Below are positions 39,625-48,790 of a stretch of 63,025 bases of DNA, piece after piece. This stretch comes from Paenarthrobacter nitroguajacolicus. GTDB lineage: Bacteria; Actinomycetota; Actinomycetes; Actinomycetales; Micrococcaceae. Both the position numbers and the translations under genes were made by a program. The stretch is from positions 1 through 63,025 of the forward strand of contig NZ_JAQPPK010000028.1 of NCBI RefSeq assembly GCF_029952445.1, written 5' to 3'. Below the pieces are notes generated by a model, which saw only the letters and a program-made list of their open reading frames with translations, searched no databases and was not told the origin of the DNA. How positions within the stretch are numbered: position 1 is the first letter of the stretch; the number at the start of each line of letters is the position of its first letter.

Positions 39625-41157
39625 ATGAACCAGCTGAGCCCAGGACCGCACGACTCACAGCCGACGGGACCGGACACCACGGCTGGAACGGCCACTGGAC
39701 CAGGTGGCAACGCCGCCGGCAACCCCGCGCCGGGAACCTCTGGCGTACCCGGAAAAAGTGACAGCACAAGCAACGGTGCGTCCAAGTTCGACGCCGTTGC
39801 GGGCCCTTTCACCATCCGGGACCTCACCGTCTTCGGCTCCACGCTCCTGATGTTTGTGGCCTCGCTTTTGCCCATGTTTGGCTCGCGCTACAACCTGTGG
39901 AACCTCGGAAACCTGTTCTTCCTCCTGCTGGGCATCATCCTGCCGTTGGTGGTGGTTGCGCTCTTCGTTGCCCGCCGTTTGCAGCCGGGAACCATCGTCC
40001 GGGTTGGTTCGCTTTCCGTTGACCAGTTCGCCTCCGTCACTGCGTCCTTTGCATTCCCCTTGTTCTTCCTGACCATTGCCAATTCATTCAACGGCAGCGT
40101 GCTCTTGGGCTTGGTCGGTTCCGTGGGCCTTCTGGCTGCGACCGTGCTGGCGCCACACCTTCCCTTCCTCTCCGCGGACTTCAAGGGCCGCGCTGAAACT
40201 CCGGCCCATGTTGTTGCCCGCGAAGCCGCAGTCCCCAGCCGCAAGCCGGCGGCCCCCAAAGCCCCGAAGGAACCCAAAGCGCCCAAGCCGGCTCCGACGA
40301 CTTCCGCCTCCGCTCCGGGCGCTTCCAACGGCGGTTACTCGAACGCAGGCGCTTCCAACACCGGAGCTTCCAACGCAGGTACGGGATTCCAAGGCGCCTC
40401 CAACGCATACACGGCGCCCGGAGCCGGAGCCGGAGCCGGGGCCGGGGCCGCAGCCGCCGCCGCATCGTCAGGTGTCCCAGGCGCAGGTGCCCCAAGCGCT
40501 GGTGCGCCCAGCGCAGGTGCGGCTGCCAGCCCCTTCGCCCCGCCAGCCACCTACGGAAGCACGCCGTCGCAGGCAACGGAAGCTCCCGCCGTCGTGCACG
40601 CTGCCGACAGCAAGCCACTTGCGGACCCAGCCGAAGAACCGGAATCCGGGATCTCGGGTGCCGGCGCCTCAGCGGCCGTACCGGCAGCTGAGCGCGAGGA
40701 TGCCGCCAAGGATGCACCGGCCGCGGACGCTCTTTCGGAATCACAAACCCCGGTTTCCGAACCGGCAACCACGCAGCATGCACAGCAGCAGCCAGCCCCG
40801 CAGGCTGCAAACCCGCAGGCTGCAACCCAGCAGCCAGCACCCCAACAGCCGTGGGCTGCCACCATGGCAACCCCGATCGTCTCCGGAGACACCCGGAGGG
40901 TCAGCGACACGATCGGCGCCACAGTGGACCCCGCGAGCCGTCCGGAAGAGTCGGATACCCCGCAGTATGAGGCGTTTTGGTTCGCCGTGGCCCAGCCCCG
41001 CACCGCGTACGACGAACGCACGGGCGCTCCGTCCTTCACTATCGAACCCGGGGGATGGGTGCTTGCGCTCGAAGACCGTGGCCACGAGTTCCTGGTCCAG
41101 GACACCGACGGCAAGGTTGGGATTCTTCGGGAGCTCAGCAACATCGAACGCGGCTAG
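39625..41157 (+). CDS. Membrane protein with Ala/Gly/Ser-rich repeat region, unknown function
   Basis: A 510-residue protein I do not recognise. After about 55 hydrophilic, Gly/Thr/Pro-rich residues come four predicted membrane helices (roughly 70-175). A long low-complexity segment follows, with imperfect repeats such as GASNTGASNAG, GAGAGAGAG and GAPSAGAPSAG, then acidic and Gln/Ala-rich stretches. The last about 75 residues (YEAFWFAVAQPRTAYDERTG, EPGGWVLALEDRGHEFLV) look like a compact beta domain, perhaps SH3-like. GAAGGAG precedes the ATG at 39625; the frame extends 72 bp upstream without a better site. The nth gene starts 11 bp after its stop. Confidence 0.8.
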   Translation: MNQLSPGPHDSQPTGPDTTAGTATGPGGNAAGNPAPGTSGVPGKSDSTSNGASKFDAVAGPFTIRDLTVFGSTLLMFVASLLPMFGSRYNLWNLGNLFFLLLGIILPLVVVALFVARRLQPGTIVRVGSLSVDQFASVTASFAFPLFFLTIANSFNGSVLLGLVGSVGLLAATVLAPHLPFLSADFKGRAETPAHVVAREAAVPSRKPAAPKAPKEPKAPKPAPTTSASAPGASNGGYSNAGASNTGASNAGTGFQGASNAYTAPGAGAGAGAGAAAAAASSGVPGAGAPSAGAPSAGAAASPFAPPATYGSTPSQATEAPAVVHAADSKPLADPAEEPESGISGAGASAAVPAAEREDAAKDAPAADALSESQTPVSEPATTQHAQQQPAPQAANPQAATQQPAPQQPWAATMATPIVSGDTRRVSDTIGATVDPASRPEESDTPQYEAFWFAVAQPRTAYDERTGAPSFTIEPGGWVLALEDRGHEFLVQDTDGKVGILRELSNIERG

Positions 41158-41168
41158 GGAGGGACGCC

Positions 41169-41963
41169 GTGGCCATCGCCGAAGCTGGTTCGCTGCTCGC
41201 CCTCAAGCGCCGGGCACGCAAGATCAACAGGGTTCTCGCGGACAAGTATCCGTACGCGCATGCGGAGCTGGACTTCAGGAATCCTTTCGAGCTGGTGGTG
41301 GCCACCGTCCTCTCAGCCCAAACCACGGACGTGCTGGTCAACCAGGTCACTAAAATCCTGTTTGCCCGCTATCCCGATGCCCGGGCCATGGCCGAGGCCG
41401 ACCCCGCCGAACTGGAGGCGATCCTTCAGCCGACGGGCTTTTTCAGGGCCAAGGCCCGGAACGTCCTGGCGCTCAGTACACGGCTGGTGGATGAGTACGA
41501 CGGCGAGGTCCCCGGGAAGCTCGAAGACCTGGTGACCCTGCCCGGCGTCGGACGCAAAACTGCCAACGTGGTGCTGGGCAATGCCTTCGGCGTTCCCGGC
41601 ATCACCGTGGACACGCACTTTGGACGCCTGGCCCGAAGGTTCGGCTGGACTACGTCGGACGATCCCGTCAAGATCGAATTCGATGTGGCAGAACTGTTCG
41701 AACCGCGCGACTGGACCATGCTTTCGCATCGGGTGGTGTTCCACGGCCGCCGCGTTTGCCACTCGAGGAAGCCGGCCTGTGGCGCCTGCCCGGTGGCCAG
41801 CCTGTGCCCAAGTTACGGGGAAGGCGAGACCGATCCCGTCAAGGCCGCCAAGCTCCTGAAATACGAGCTCGCCCCGGGCAATGAGGAACTGTTGGAAAAG
41901 CTTCTGGCTGAGACACACCGCGCCGCGGAGATCCGGATGGAATCGCAAAGGAGGCCCGGGTGA
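41169..41963 (+). CDS. nth: Endonuclease III
   Basis: A 264-residue DNA glycosylase/AP lyase for oxidised pyrimidines. The helix-hairpin-helix LPGVGRKTANVVL supplies the catalytic Lys, VDTHFGRLARR the catalytic Asp, and CHSRKPACGACPVASLC the C-x6-C-x2-C-x5-C iron-sulfur ligands. An N-terminal extension of about 15 residues is usual in actinobacteria. The GTG at 41169 follows AGGGAGGGA. It overlaps the following CoA-type NUDIX gene by 4 bp (GTGA). Confidence 0.96.
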   Translation: MAIAEAGSLLALKRRARKINRVLADKYPYAHAELDFRNPFELVVATVLSAQTTDVLVNQVTKILFARYPDARAMAEADPAELEAILQPTGFFRAKARNVLALSTRLVDEYDGEVPGKLEDLVTLPGVGRKTANVVLGNAFGVPGITVDTHFGRLARRFGWTTSDDPVKIEFDVAELFEPRDWTMLSHRVVFHGRRVCHSRKPACGACPVASLCPSYGEGETDPVKAAKLLKYELAPGNEELLEKLLAETHRAAEIRMESQRRPG

Positions 41964-42637
41964 CCGCGCTGGAGGAACTGACCGCCCTGGTGACCCGGTT
42001 CGAGGCTGGCCAGCAGGAACACTCTGCCCTCTGGGACATGCTGCCAGTCACGGACGAGACCAATCGGGCAGCGGCGGTCCTCATGCTTTTTGGTGTCCTC
42101 GATGATATTCCGGCTGAGTCGGGACGCCCGATCGCACCGGCGGACCTCGACGTTTTGCTGCTGGAACGGGCGAACACTTTGGACGACCACCCAGGGCAGG
42201 TGGCCTTCCCGGGTGGCAGCGTGGACCCCGACGACGAGTCCGTGGTGGCCGCCGCACTGCGTGAGGCCGTGGAAGAGACAGGGCTGGATGCAGGCGGTGT
42301 TCAGGTTTTGGGCGTGATCCCTGAACTGGGGCTCATCCGCAGCAACTTCCGGGTCACACCGGTCCTGGCTTGGTGGGACGCCCCTTCACCGGTCCGCGTG
42401 GTGGATTACGCCGAATCAGCGCAGGTTTTCAGGGTGCCGGTCCGGGACCTGCTGGACCCTGAAAACCGGGTCACGGCCACGATTTCGCGTTTTGGCCGTA
42501 CCTTTACGAGCCCCGGATTTACCGTCAATGGTGTTCTGGTGTGGGGTTTCACGGGAATGGTCCTCAGCGGCCTTTTCGATGAACTGGGTTGGACCGTTCC
42601 GTGGGACCGGGCCAAACTCCACGACATCGATCTCTGA
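41960..42637 (+). CDS. NUDIX hydrolase, CoA pyrophosphatase-like
   Basis: A 225-residue protein. LDDHPGQVAFPGGSVDPDDESVVAAALREAVEETGLD holds both the upstream CoA-diphosphatase motif (H-x-GQVAFPGG) and the intact Nudix box with REAVEE. It probably cleaves CoA or CoA esters to phosphopantetheine derivatives and 3',5'-ADP. It starts with a GTG overlapping the nth stop, so the two are translationally coupled. It is convergent with the small YegP-like gene 39 bp downstream. Confidence 0.9.
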   Translation: MTALEELTALVTRFEAGQQEHSALWDMLPVTDETNRAAAVLMLFGVLDDIPAESGRPIAPADLDVLLLERANTLDDHPGQVAFPGGSVDPDDESVVAAALREAVEETGLDAGGVQVLGVIPELGLIRSNFRVTPVLAWWDAPSPVRVVDYAESAQVFRVPVRDLLDPENRVTATISRFGRTFTSPGFTVNGVLVWGFTGMVLSGLFDELGWTVPWDRAKLHDIDL

Positions 42638-42676
42638 CCGCGCCGCCGGTTCAGCCGATGCAGCCTTTGCAGCCGT

Positions 42677-42877
42677 TCAGGCGGCCTTGCGTTCCGGCGT
42701 CGAACGGTCCACGATCAGGCCGGTAGCGGCGTTCTCCCGAACAGCCTTGATGCCGGCCACCACACCGTCAAGGTGTGGAAACGTCGGAGACTCCGCTACG
42801 ACGGTCCCGTCGGCTGCCGTGAGCCGGAACCGGTACGCCTGGTCGTTTTCCTTGAGAATTTCAAACCTGCCTGCCAT
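42677..42877 (-). CDS. YegP family protein (DUF1508), 66 residues
   Basis: A very small protein: MAGRFEILKENDQAYRFRLT, then AADGTVVAESPTF and the GIKAVRENA segment. F-E-I-...-Y-x-F-R-L-x-A-x-N/D-G and the G-I-x-S/A-V-x-x-N helix are the DUF1508/YegP signature; E. coli YegP carries two such units, this one a single unit. AAGGGGGA precedes the ATG at 42877, and longer frames are not supported. The function is unknown; it is monocistronic. Confidence 0.85.
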   Translation of the reverse strand: MAGRFEILKENDQAYRFRLTAADGTVVAESPTFPHLDGVVAGIKAVRENAATGLIVDRSTPERKAA

Positions 42878-43042
42878 GCTTTCCCCCTTGTAATGCTTCC
42901 TTGCACGCCACGTGGAACGTGTCCACATAGTGAAAGTATCGGGAAGCTGCGGCGAACCAAAGTTGCCTGTCATTCGCTGGTCACCGCAGCTCATATGGCG
43001 AGATGTGACTGGATAGTCGCGCGGCATGACGCTAGCCTGCGG

Positions 43043-44740
43043 CTACTTCGCCTTGTCGTAGGATTCGACGACGGCCACACTCACCGGAAATTCCACCGGG
43101 ATACGGCCGAACATCAGCTCTTTCGCTGCAGCGGCGGACTCTTCAATGGCACGGATGCAGGCGTCCACGGCGTGATCGGGGGCGTGGATCATCACCTCGT
43201 CGTGGAGGAAGAAGACGAGCTCCCCGGAGGGTGAACCTTCGGCGCGCAAGCCGCGCAACCGCCGTCGTAATTCTGCCAACCAGCATGCCGCCCACTCCGC
43301 TGCCGAGCCTTGGACGACGAAGTTCCGCGTGAAACGGCCGCGGGAGCGGGCCAGGTTGTCGGCCCTGCGTTGTTCCTCGGCGGTGGTTGATTGCTGGCTC
43401 CGCCACCAAGCAGCCGACGGCGGCGGGCTGCTGCGCCCGAGGCGTGTGGTGACAGTCCGGCCGGCTTCGCCCTCCCGGGCTGCTTGTTCCACGAAGCCCA
43501 CGGCTCGCGGATATGTGCGTGCCAACTGGGGCATGAGCCTGCCTGATTCGCCTGTGGTAGCGCCATAAATCGCTCCCAGGAGCGCAACTTTCGCCTTCGC
43601 CCTGTCGCCACCAAAGCCTTGTGCCGCGATGCCTGCATAGAGGTCTTTGTCCCGCGCGGCCTCGGCCATTTTTGTGTCCTGGGCAAGGGCCACCAGAACG
43701 CGGGGCTCCAACTGTGATGCGTCGGCCACGATCAGTTTGTGCCCCGGATCAGCGTGCACCGCCGCGCGAATGTTGCGTGGGATTTGCAGGGCGCCACCGC
43801 CGCGCGAAGCCCAGCGGCCTGACACCACGCCGCCCACCACGTACTCGGGGTGGAATCGCCCGTCCCGAACCCACGCGTCCAGCCAGGCCCAGCCATTGGC
43901 GGTGTGGAGGCGGGAGAGCTTTTTGTAGGTGAGCAGGGGCTGGATGGCAGGATGCTTGGACTCCTGGAGTTCCCACTGCCGCGTGCTTTTGACCTCGATC
44001 CCGTTGCGGTGCAGTGCCCGCATGAGGTCCTGCGGGGAATCCGGGTTCAGGCCGGGGGAGTTGAGGATTGTCCGGAGTTCGGCGCAGAGGGCTTCCAGGA
44101 CAGGAGGCCTGTGTCCGGGCGCCGGGCGGGGACCCAGGACATCGGCCAGGATCTGTTGGTGCAATTCTTCACGCCAGGGGACACCGGCGTGTTGCATTTC
44201 GACTGCGATGATCGCGCACGCCGACTCGGCTGCCAGCAGCAATTGCAGGCGCTGCCTTCGCTGGTGGTCCGTGGCTACATGCGCCACCGCCTCCTGTTGA
44301 GCCGCGAACTCCGCTTTCAGTTCAGCGAGCCCCGCTTTGGGATCCGACGGCGGGAGGTCCTCGAAGAGCGCACCCTGATCCGCAGGGGGCGGTGGCGGCT
44401 GGAGGAGGCGGGGAGGGGTGTCGTCGTCCTGGGTGAGTTGGACGGCGTTTTTGGCATAGTCCGTGTGGGCGGTGAATTCCGAGTGGGCCAGGATTGCACC
44501 GCACAGCGCCAGGTCATGGCACCGCTCCAGCTCGATGTCCTGGGCCAGGAGTTCCGGGTACCAGTCCTGCGCGCGGTGCCACACCCAGCGGGGGCGCTGG
44601 GCTTCGAATTCACGCACGACGCCGGGCAGCTCACCTCGGGTGAGGACGCGCGCGTCGGCCGTGGCTTTCCCGCTTGGTGAGATCCTCTGTATGGCTGCGC
44701 CATCCGGGTGGGCGGCGAGCAGCAAATACATGCGTTCCAT
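43043..44740 (-). CDS. Family A DNA polymerase-like protein (bifunctional 3'-5' exonuclease/polymerase type)
   Basis: A 565-residue protein, shorter than PolA and without a 5' nuclease domain. The C-terminal half has polymerase motif A VADASQLEPRVLVALAQD, motif B DRAKAKVALLGAIYG with the R-x3-K-x7-YG spacing of PolA, and motif C FFLHDEVM. The N-terminal part would correspond to an exonuclease-like domain, but its DEDD residues are not evident to me. Such proteins occur in many actinobacteria beside normal PolA; the role is not settled. The ATG at 44740 follows AAGGCAGA; a second ATG 9 bp later is equally possible. It is divergent from the Tad locus. Confidence 0.88.
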   Translation of the reverse strand: MERMYLLLAAHPDGAAIQRISPSGKATADARVLTRGELPGVVREFEAQRPRWVWHRAQDWYPELLAQDIELERCHDLALCGAILAHSEFTAHTDYAKNAVQLTQDDDTPPRLLQPPPPPADQGALFEDLPPSDPKAGLAELKAEFAAQQEAVAHVATDHQRRQRLQLLLAAESACAIIAVEMQHAGVPWREELHQQILADVLGPRPAPGHRPPVLEALCAELRTILNSPGLNPDSPQDLMRALHRNGIEVKSTRQWELQESKHPAIQPLLTYKKLSRLHTANGWAWLDAWVRDGRFHPEYVVGGVVSGRWASRGGGALQIPRNIRAAVHADPGHKLIVADASQLEPRVLVALAQDTKMAEAARDKDLYAGIAAQGFGGDRAKAKVALLGAIYGATTGESGRLMPQLARTYPRAVGFVEQAAREGEAGRTVTTRLGRSSPPPSAAWWRSQQSTTAEEQRRADNLARSRGRFTRNFVVQGSAAEWAACWLAELRRRLRGLRAEGSPSGELVFFLHDEVMIHAPDHAVDACIRAIEESAAAAKELMFGRIPVEFPVSVAVVESYDKAK

Positions 44741-44920
44741 TCTGCCTTGTTGGACGTGCGGCGTGGGGCTGACACCGCCGCGTGGCCCTGCCACGTGCGG
44801 GGGGCTTCTCCCGGACGACTTGTCCTCCACATATTCGGTGGGCATTCGATTCCAAGCCGGTTTTCCACATAGCCGTCCTGGCACCTTATCCGCGTCCAGG
44901 GATTCGGCCAGTGTGGGTCC

Positions 44921-46039
44921 ATGAGCACGCGAAATCGTCGGCATCGGCAACCCATTAGCCACGCAACGGAAGGGGACCCGGATGCGTACTGGCTGCCCCG
45001 GGATTCGTCGGGGGTACTCCTCCTATCGTCCGATCCCTACATCCAGGAGGAAGCAAAGCGAATAGTTGCAGCTGCGGGTGGAAGCCTAAGAACGGCCGCT
45101 GACGTCACCGAGGCCGTTCATGGCTGGGACAGCGCCGACATTGTGCTGGTGGGAAGCGATATTCGTGAGTTGCCGCCCAGACGGAGGGCACCGTCGGTGC
45201 TGCTGGGCAGGGCCGGCGAAGGAGACGGACTCTGGCGGTTGGCTGCCGCGCTGGGAGCAGAGCGGGTGGCGGTCCTTCCCGAGGCAGCCGCCTGGTTGGC
45301 GGAGCACCTGAGTATGTCCGGTTCGCCCGACTACGGTGGGACGGTCCTGGGGATCGTCGGCGGCTGTGGGGGCGTTGGCGCGACAACTGCTGCCATCTGG
45401 CTTGCCCAAGCCGCCGCTTCCGAGGGCGTCAGCACCCTGCTCATCGACGGCGATCCATGGGGAGGCGGACTGGAACTTGCCCTCACTGATGAACCGGTCC
45501 CCGGTCTCCGATGGCCGGACTTCCAGGAAAGCAGGGGAAGCATAGATCCTGCCCAGTTCCGGGAATCCCTGCCAGCCACGGGTGGGTTCACGTACCTGTC
45601 CTGGCCCGGTACCCGTGAACCAGTGCGAAGTCCGGATGCGGGAGCTGTTGCCGCCATCATGGACGCTGCGCGGCGGGGGTTCGAGCTCATCATCGTGGAC
45701 CTCGGACGCAACAACGAGGGCGTGGGAAGACTCGCGTGGGACTGCGACAAACTCCTGCTGCTGACACCCGCCCACCTGAGACCGGCCGTAGCGTCTTCCC
45801 GGGTCCTGGACGGGCTCCCGCCCGTGGAGACCGGGCTTCTGGTGCGCGGGAACCACGCATCCACGGTGGACCCGTCGTTCCTCGCCGAATCGCTCGGACT
45901 CCGCCTGGCTGGCGTGGTCCCCGAGGTTCGCGGAGTCCTGGCCGGCACGGAACAGGGCCGGTTGCTTGAACTGGGCCGGCGCAAGGAAGTCGGCCGCTTC
46001 GCAGCGGGTGTGCTGGAACTGAACGGCGCTGTCCAGTGA
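44921..46039 (+). CDS. Septum site-determining protein Ssd / CpaE-like ATPase
   Basis: A 372-residue protein of the MinD/ParA superfamily. An N-terminal receiver-like domain (about 30-130) precedes the deviant Walker A GGCGGVGATTAA, DGDPWGGGLEL and VDLGRNNEG. Actinobacterial Ssd and CpaE proteins place or regulate Tad/Flp secretion machines. It is the first gene of the Tad block and overlaps the TadA gene by 4 bp (GTGA). It is divergent from the family A polymerase gene; no good Shine-Dalgarno precedes its ATG. Confidence 0.88.
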   Translation: MSTRNRRHRQPISHATEGDPDAYWLPRDSSGVLLLSSDPYIQEEAKRIVAAAGGSLRTAADVTEAVHGWDSADIVLVGSDIRELPPRRRAPSVLLGRAGEGDGLWRLAAALGAERVAVLPEAAAWLAEHLSMSGSPDYGGTVLGIVGGCGGVGATTAAIWLAQAAASEGVSTLLIDGDPWGGGLELALTDEPVPGLRWPDFQESRGSIDPAQFRESLPATGGFTYLSWPGTREPVRSPDAGAVAAIMDAARRGFELIIVDLGRNNEGVGRLAWDCDKLLLLTPAHLRPAVASSRVLDGLPPVETGLLVRGNHASTVDPSFLAESLGLRLAGVVPEVRGVLAGTEQGRLLELGRRKEVGRFAAGVLELNGAVQ

Positions 46040-47226
46040 GCCGTTTCGTAGAGGGCTCGCGTCGCCGGCAGGCACCAAAGCTGGACTCGCTGCTTCTTGA
46101 GACAGTGCGCGAGTCAGTACTTGCCGCGAGCGCTCCAGTCACGCCATCAACGGTCGCGGCAGCTGTACAAGCCAGTGGTAGGTTGCTCGGCACCGCCGGA
46201 GCCCTGGAGGCTGCGGAATCGATCAATGCCGAATTGAACGGACTGGGACCGCTTCAACAGCTCGCCCGGGATCCATCGGTCACTGACATCTTTGTCAACG
46301 GACCGGAATCGGTGTGGGTGGACCGCGGGCGGGGCTTGGAACGCAGTTCGGTACGGTTTAGAGCCGAGCATCACGTCAGATCGCTCGCCACCCGGCTGGT
46401 GGCTGCTGGCGGACGCCGACTCGATGATGGCTCCCCGTGCGTTGACGTCCGGCTCACCGGAGGCTACCGTGTCCATGCCGTGCTTGCGCCCATCTCCACA
46501 GCAGGAACCCTCCTGTCCATCCGCATACGCCGCGAGGAAGTCTTCACCCTCAAGGAGCTGCAAGCGGGTGGCATGTTCTCCGAACCGGTTGAGGCCGTTC
46601 TTCGGGCCATCATGGCTCGAAGGCTGAGCTTCCTGATCAGCGGCGCCACGGGTTCCGGAAAGACCACCCTCCTCTCCACCATGCTGGGTCTCAGCGATCC
46701 GGACGAACGATTGGTGCTGATTGAGGACGCCGCGGAACTGAACCCTGTCCATCCCCACGTGGTCAGCCTTGAATCGCGCCACGGGAACCTTGAAGGCGGT
46801 GGCACCCTTGATTTGGGCGAACTGGTCCGCCAGGCACTGCGCATGCGCCCAGACCGGCTGATCGTCGGGGAATGCCGGGGTGCCGAGGTCCGCGAACTGC
46901 TGACGGCGCTGAACACAGGGCACACGGGTGGAGGTGGCACCATTCACGCCAACACAGCTGAAGCGGTGCCTGCACGTCTTGTGGCCCTCGGTGCCCTCGC
47001 AGGGCTGAATGCCGAGGCCGTGCAGTTGCAGGTTTCTTCGGCCCTGGACGTGGTGATCCATGTGGCCAGGACGCAGGTGGGGCGGAGAGTGGCATCGATC
47101 GGTGTGATGGCCCAGACCCTCAAAGGACCCGAAGTGGTTTCCGCCCTTAGCCTGGGCCCAGCCGGGATGGTGCGCGGCCCTGCGTGGCCGGAACTGTCAG
47201 GGCGGCTTGCCATGGATCCCACGTGA
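46036..47226 (+). CDS. TadA/CpaF family secretion ATPase
   Basis: A 396-residue type II/IV secretion hexameric ATPase powering Flp pilus or pseudopilus assembly at the cytoplasmic membrane. LQQLARDPSVTDIFVNGPESVWVDRG is the typical N-terminal domain; Walker A is ISGATGSGKTTLLS, the Asp box is LVLIEDAAEL, Walker B is RPDRLIVGECRG, and the His box is NTGHTGGGGTIHANT. It overlaps both neighbours by 4 bp, so the whole block is translationally coupled. Confidence 0.95.
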   Translation: MSRFVEGSRRRQAPKLDSLLLETVRESVLAASAPVTPSTVAAAVQASGRLLGTAGALEAAESINAELNGLGPLQQLARDPSVTDIFVNGPESVWVDRGRGLERSSVRFRAEHHVRSLATRLVAAGGRRLDDGSPCVDVRLTGGYRVHAVLAPISTAGTLLSIRIRREEVFTLKELQAGGMFSEPVEAVLRAIMARRLSFLISGATGSGKTTLLSTMLGLSDPDERLVLIEDAAELNPVHPHVVSLESRHGNLEGGGTLDLGELVRQALRMRPDRLIVGECRGAEVRELLTALNTGHTGGGGTIHANTAEAVPARLVALGALAGLNAEAVQLQVSSALDVVIHVARTQVGRRVASIGVMAQTLKGPEVVSALSLGPAGMVRGPAWPELSGRLAMDPT

Positions 47227-48014
47227 TAAGCGTCTTCGTCCTTGTCCTGGCGTCTGCTGCGTGGCTGCATGTCCAGGGCCAACAGGCCAACGGTCAACGC
47301 GTCGCAAGAAGCCTGGACAGAAACCGGGGCACCCGCAGCAGGCCAACAGGCGGATTCCCGCCCTTTCGCTTCCGGCAGCGACGATCTCCCGATTCGTTGT
47401 CCTTGGTGGTCCTGATCCAGCAGCTTGCAGCACTCCTGCGCGGGGGCCGCGGGACGTCACGGCTGTGGGAAGAGCTCTGGCTTGTCCATGCCCTGCCGGC
47501 ACCCAAAGAAGCCGCCGCGCCCTCGCCAGCAGGAACGCCCGCAGCTTCACTTTCCACCAGCTCACTAAAAGTGCTCGCGGCTGCTCGGGCCGCCACAGGC
47601 GTTGGCAATTCTCCCGCCGAGGCCATCCGCGGAACGGCGGAGCAGACTTACCCGCAACACGGGAGTTCCGAGCACAGGGTCTGGATGGAACTGGCCGCCT
47701 GCCTGGAGGTGGCCGAAAGCAGCGGATGCCCCCTGGCAGAACTCCTGACCCGGTTCGCGGCACAACTCGAGGCCGAAGAAGATGCCGAGGCCGCACGCCA
47801 AACAGCGCTCGCAGGACCCAAGGCCACCGTTCGCCTGTTGTCATGGCTTCCGGTGTTCGGCTTGGTGCTGGGCATGGCGCTCGGAGTGGACCCGCTGGGT
47901 ATCCTGCTGAACAACCCATGGGGTGTGGCCACCTTTGCGGCTGGGCTGCTGCTCACCGTTGCCGGGCGCATCTGGTCTTCCAGATTGGTCGCAGCCGCGG
48001 CTGGAGGCCTCTGA
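47223..48014 (+). CDS. TadB-like platform protein (type II secretion F domain)
   Basis: A 263-residue membrane protein. An N-terminal helix (about 1-18) precedes a cytoplasmic T2SSF-like helical domain (LIQQLAALLRGGRGTSRLWEEL, ECLEVAESSGCPLAELL-type region near 155) and two C-terminal helices. With TadC it would form the inner membrane platform contacting TadA. GTG start overlaps the TadA stop; its stop overlaps the TadC start (TGATG). Divergent in sequence from classical TadB, as usual in actinobacteria. Confidence 0.82.
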   Translation: MISVFVLVLASAAWLHVQGQQANGQRVARSLDRNRGTRSRPTGGFPPFRFRQRRSPDSLSLVVLIQQLAALLRGGRGTSRLWEELWLVHALPAPKEAAAPSPAGTPAASLSTSSLKVLAAARAATGVGNSPAEAIRGTAEQTYPQHGSSEHRVWMELAACLEVAESSGCPLAELLTRFAAQLEAEEDAEAARQTALAGPKATVRLLSWLPVFGLVLGMALGVDPLGILLNNPWGVATFAAGLLLTVAGRIWSSRLVAAAAGGL

Positions 48015-48610
48015 TGCCCGGCGGTTCGATCCTTTTGATGATGGGTCTCCTGGTCCTCGCGTCGTTCATTTCCTTCGCCGTCCCCAACCGAGACAGCTTG
48101 CTGCTCGCACGTGTTTCGGGCTTGTCGGCGGGCGGGGAGGCTGGCGAGATTGCGGATCACGGCCGGTCTGGGGCGGATGGACTTCGCGATACGGCCATGA
48201 TGCTGGAATTGGTGGCCTCAATGCTGGATGCCGGAGCGGGCCTCGGGAGGGCGCTGGAACTGCTCGCCAGAGCGGCTTCACCTCCCATCGCCCGGTCATT
48301 AAGGCCAGTCGTAGCCGCTTTGGCCATTGGCGCGGACTGGGAAACCGCTTGGCGGACGCCTGCGCAGCACGCACCTGAGGTCCTGCGACTGAAGGATGCA
48401 CTGGCCTTCGCGGCCGTCACCGGAGCTCCCTCGGCGTCGATCCTCTATGCGCAAGCCGCACGAGAGCGGCGCGAGCAGTTCAGGTCCGCGGAAAAACGCG
48501 CGGCGGCTTTGGGCGTGAAGCTAGTGGTGCCCTTGGGTCTTTGTTCCCTCCCGGCCTTTATCTGCCTGGGCATCGTTCCTGTACTGATCGCCATGATTCC
48601 ATCTGGATGA
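48014..48610 (+). CDS. TadC-like platform protein (type II secretion F domain)
   Basis: A 198-residue membrane protein. After a first helix (about 5-23) comes the F domain LELVASMLDAGAGLGRALELLARA and DALAFAAVTGAPSASILYAQAARERREQFRSAEKRAAALGVKLV, then the typical VPLGLCSLPAFICLGIVPVLIAM helix. These match TadC/GspF proteins. It pairs with the upstream TadB-like protein. A 180-bp gap to the pilin gene follows, the only sizeable gap within the Tad block, so the pilin may have its own promoter or be produced in different amount. Confidence 0.85.
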   Translation: MPGGSILLMMGLLVLASFISFAVPNRDSLLLARVSGLSAGGEAGEIADHGRSGADGLRDTAMMLELVASMLDAGAGLGRALELLARAASPPIARSLRPVVAALAIGADWETAWRTPAQHAPEVLRLKDALAFAAVTGAPSASILYAQAARERREQFRSAEKRAAALGVKLVVPLGLCSLPAFICLGIVPVLIAMIPSG

Positions 48611-48790
48611 AACTTGGCGCTCCCGTTGTCCTTGATGTCCCCGTTGTCCCTGCGACCTCAACTGCTCCTCCACATCCGGTCTTTCGGAGGGGTTATCCAC
48701 TTGCCTCAATCCTGTTCTTCCGGGCCTCATCGGATCGCGGGAGAGTCGAATCAGCCAGTGAGTGCTGGCACTTCCCGAAAGGACCTCACC

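Noticed and set aside
48699..48708. TTATCCACT, one mismatch from a DnaA box
   Set aside because: A single site in the TadC-pilin gap, with no clustered boxes, AT-rich element or replication genes nearby; not an origin.
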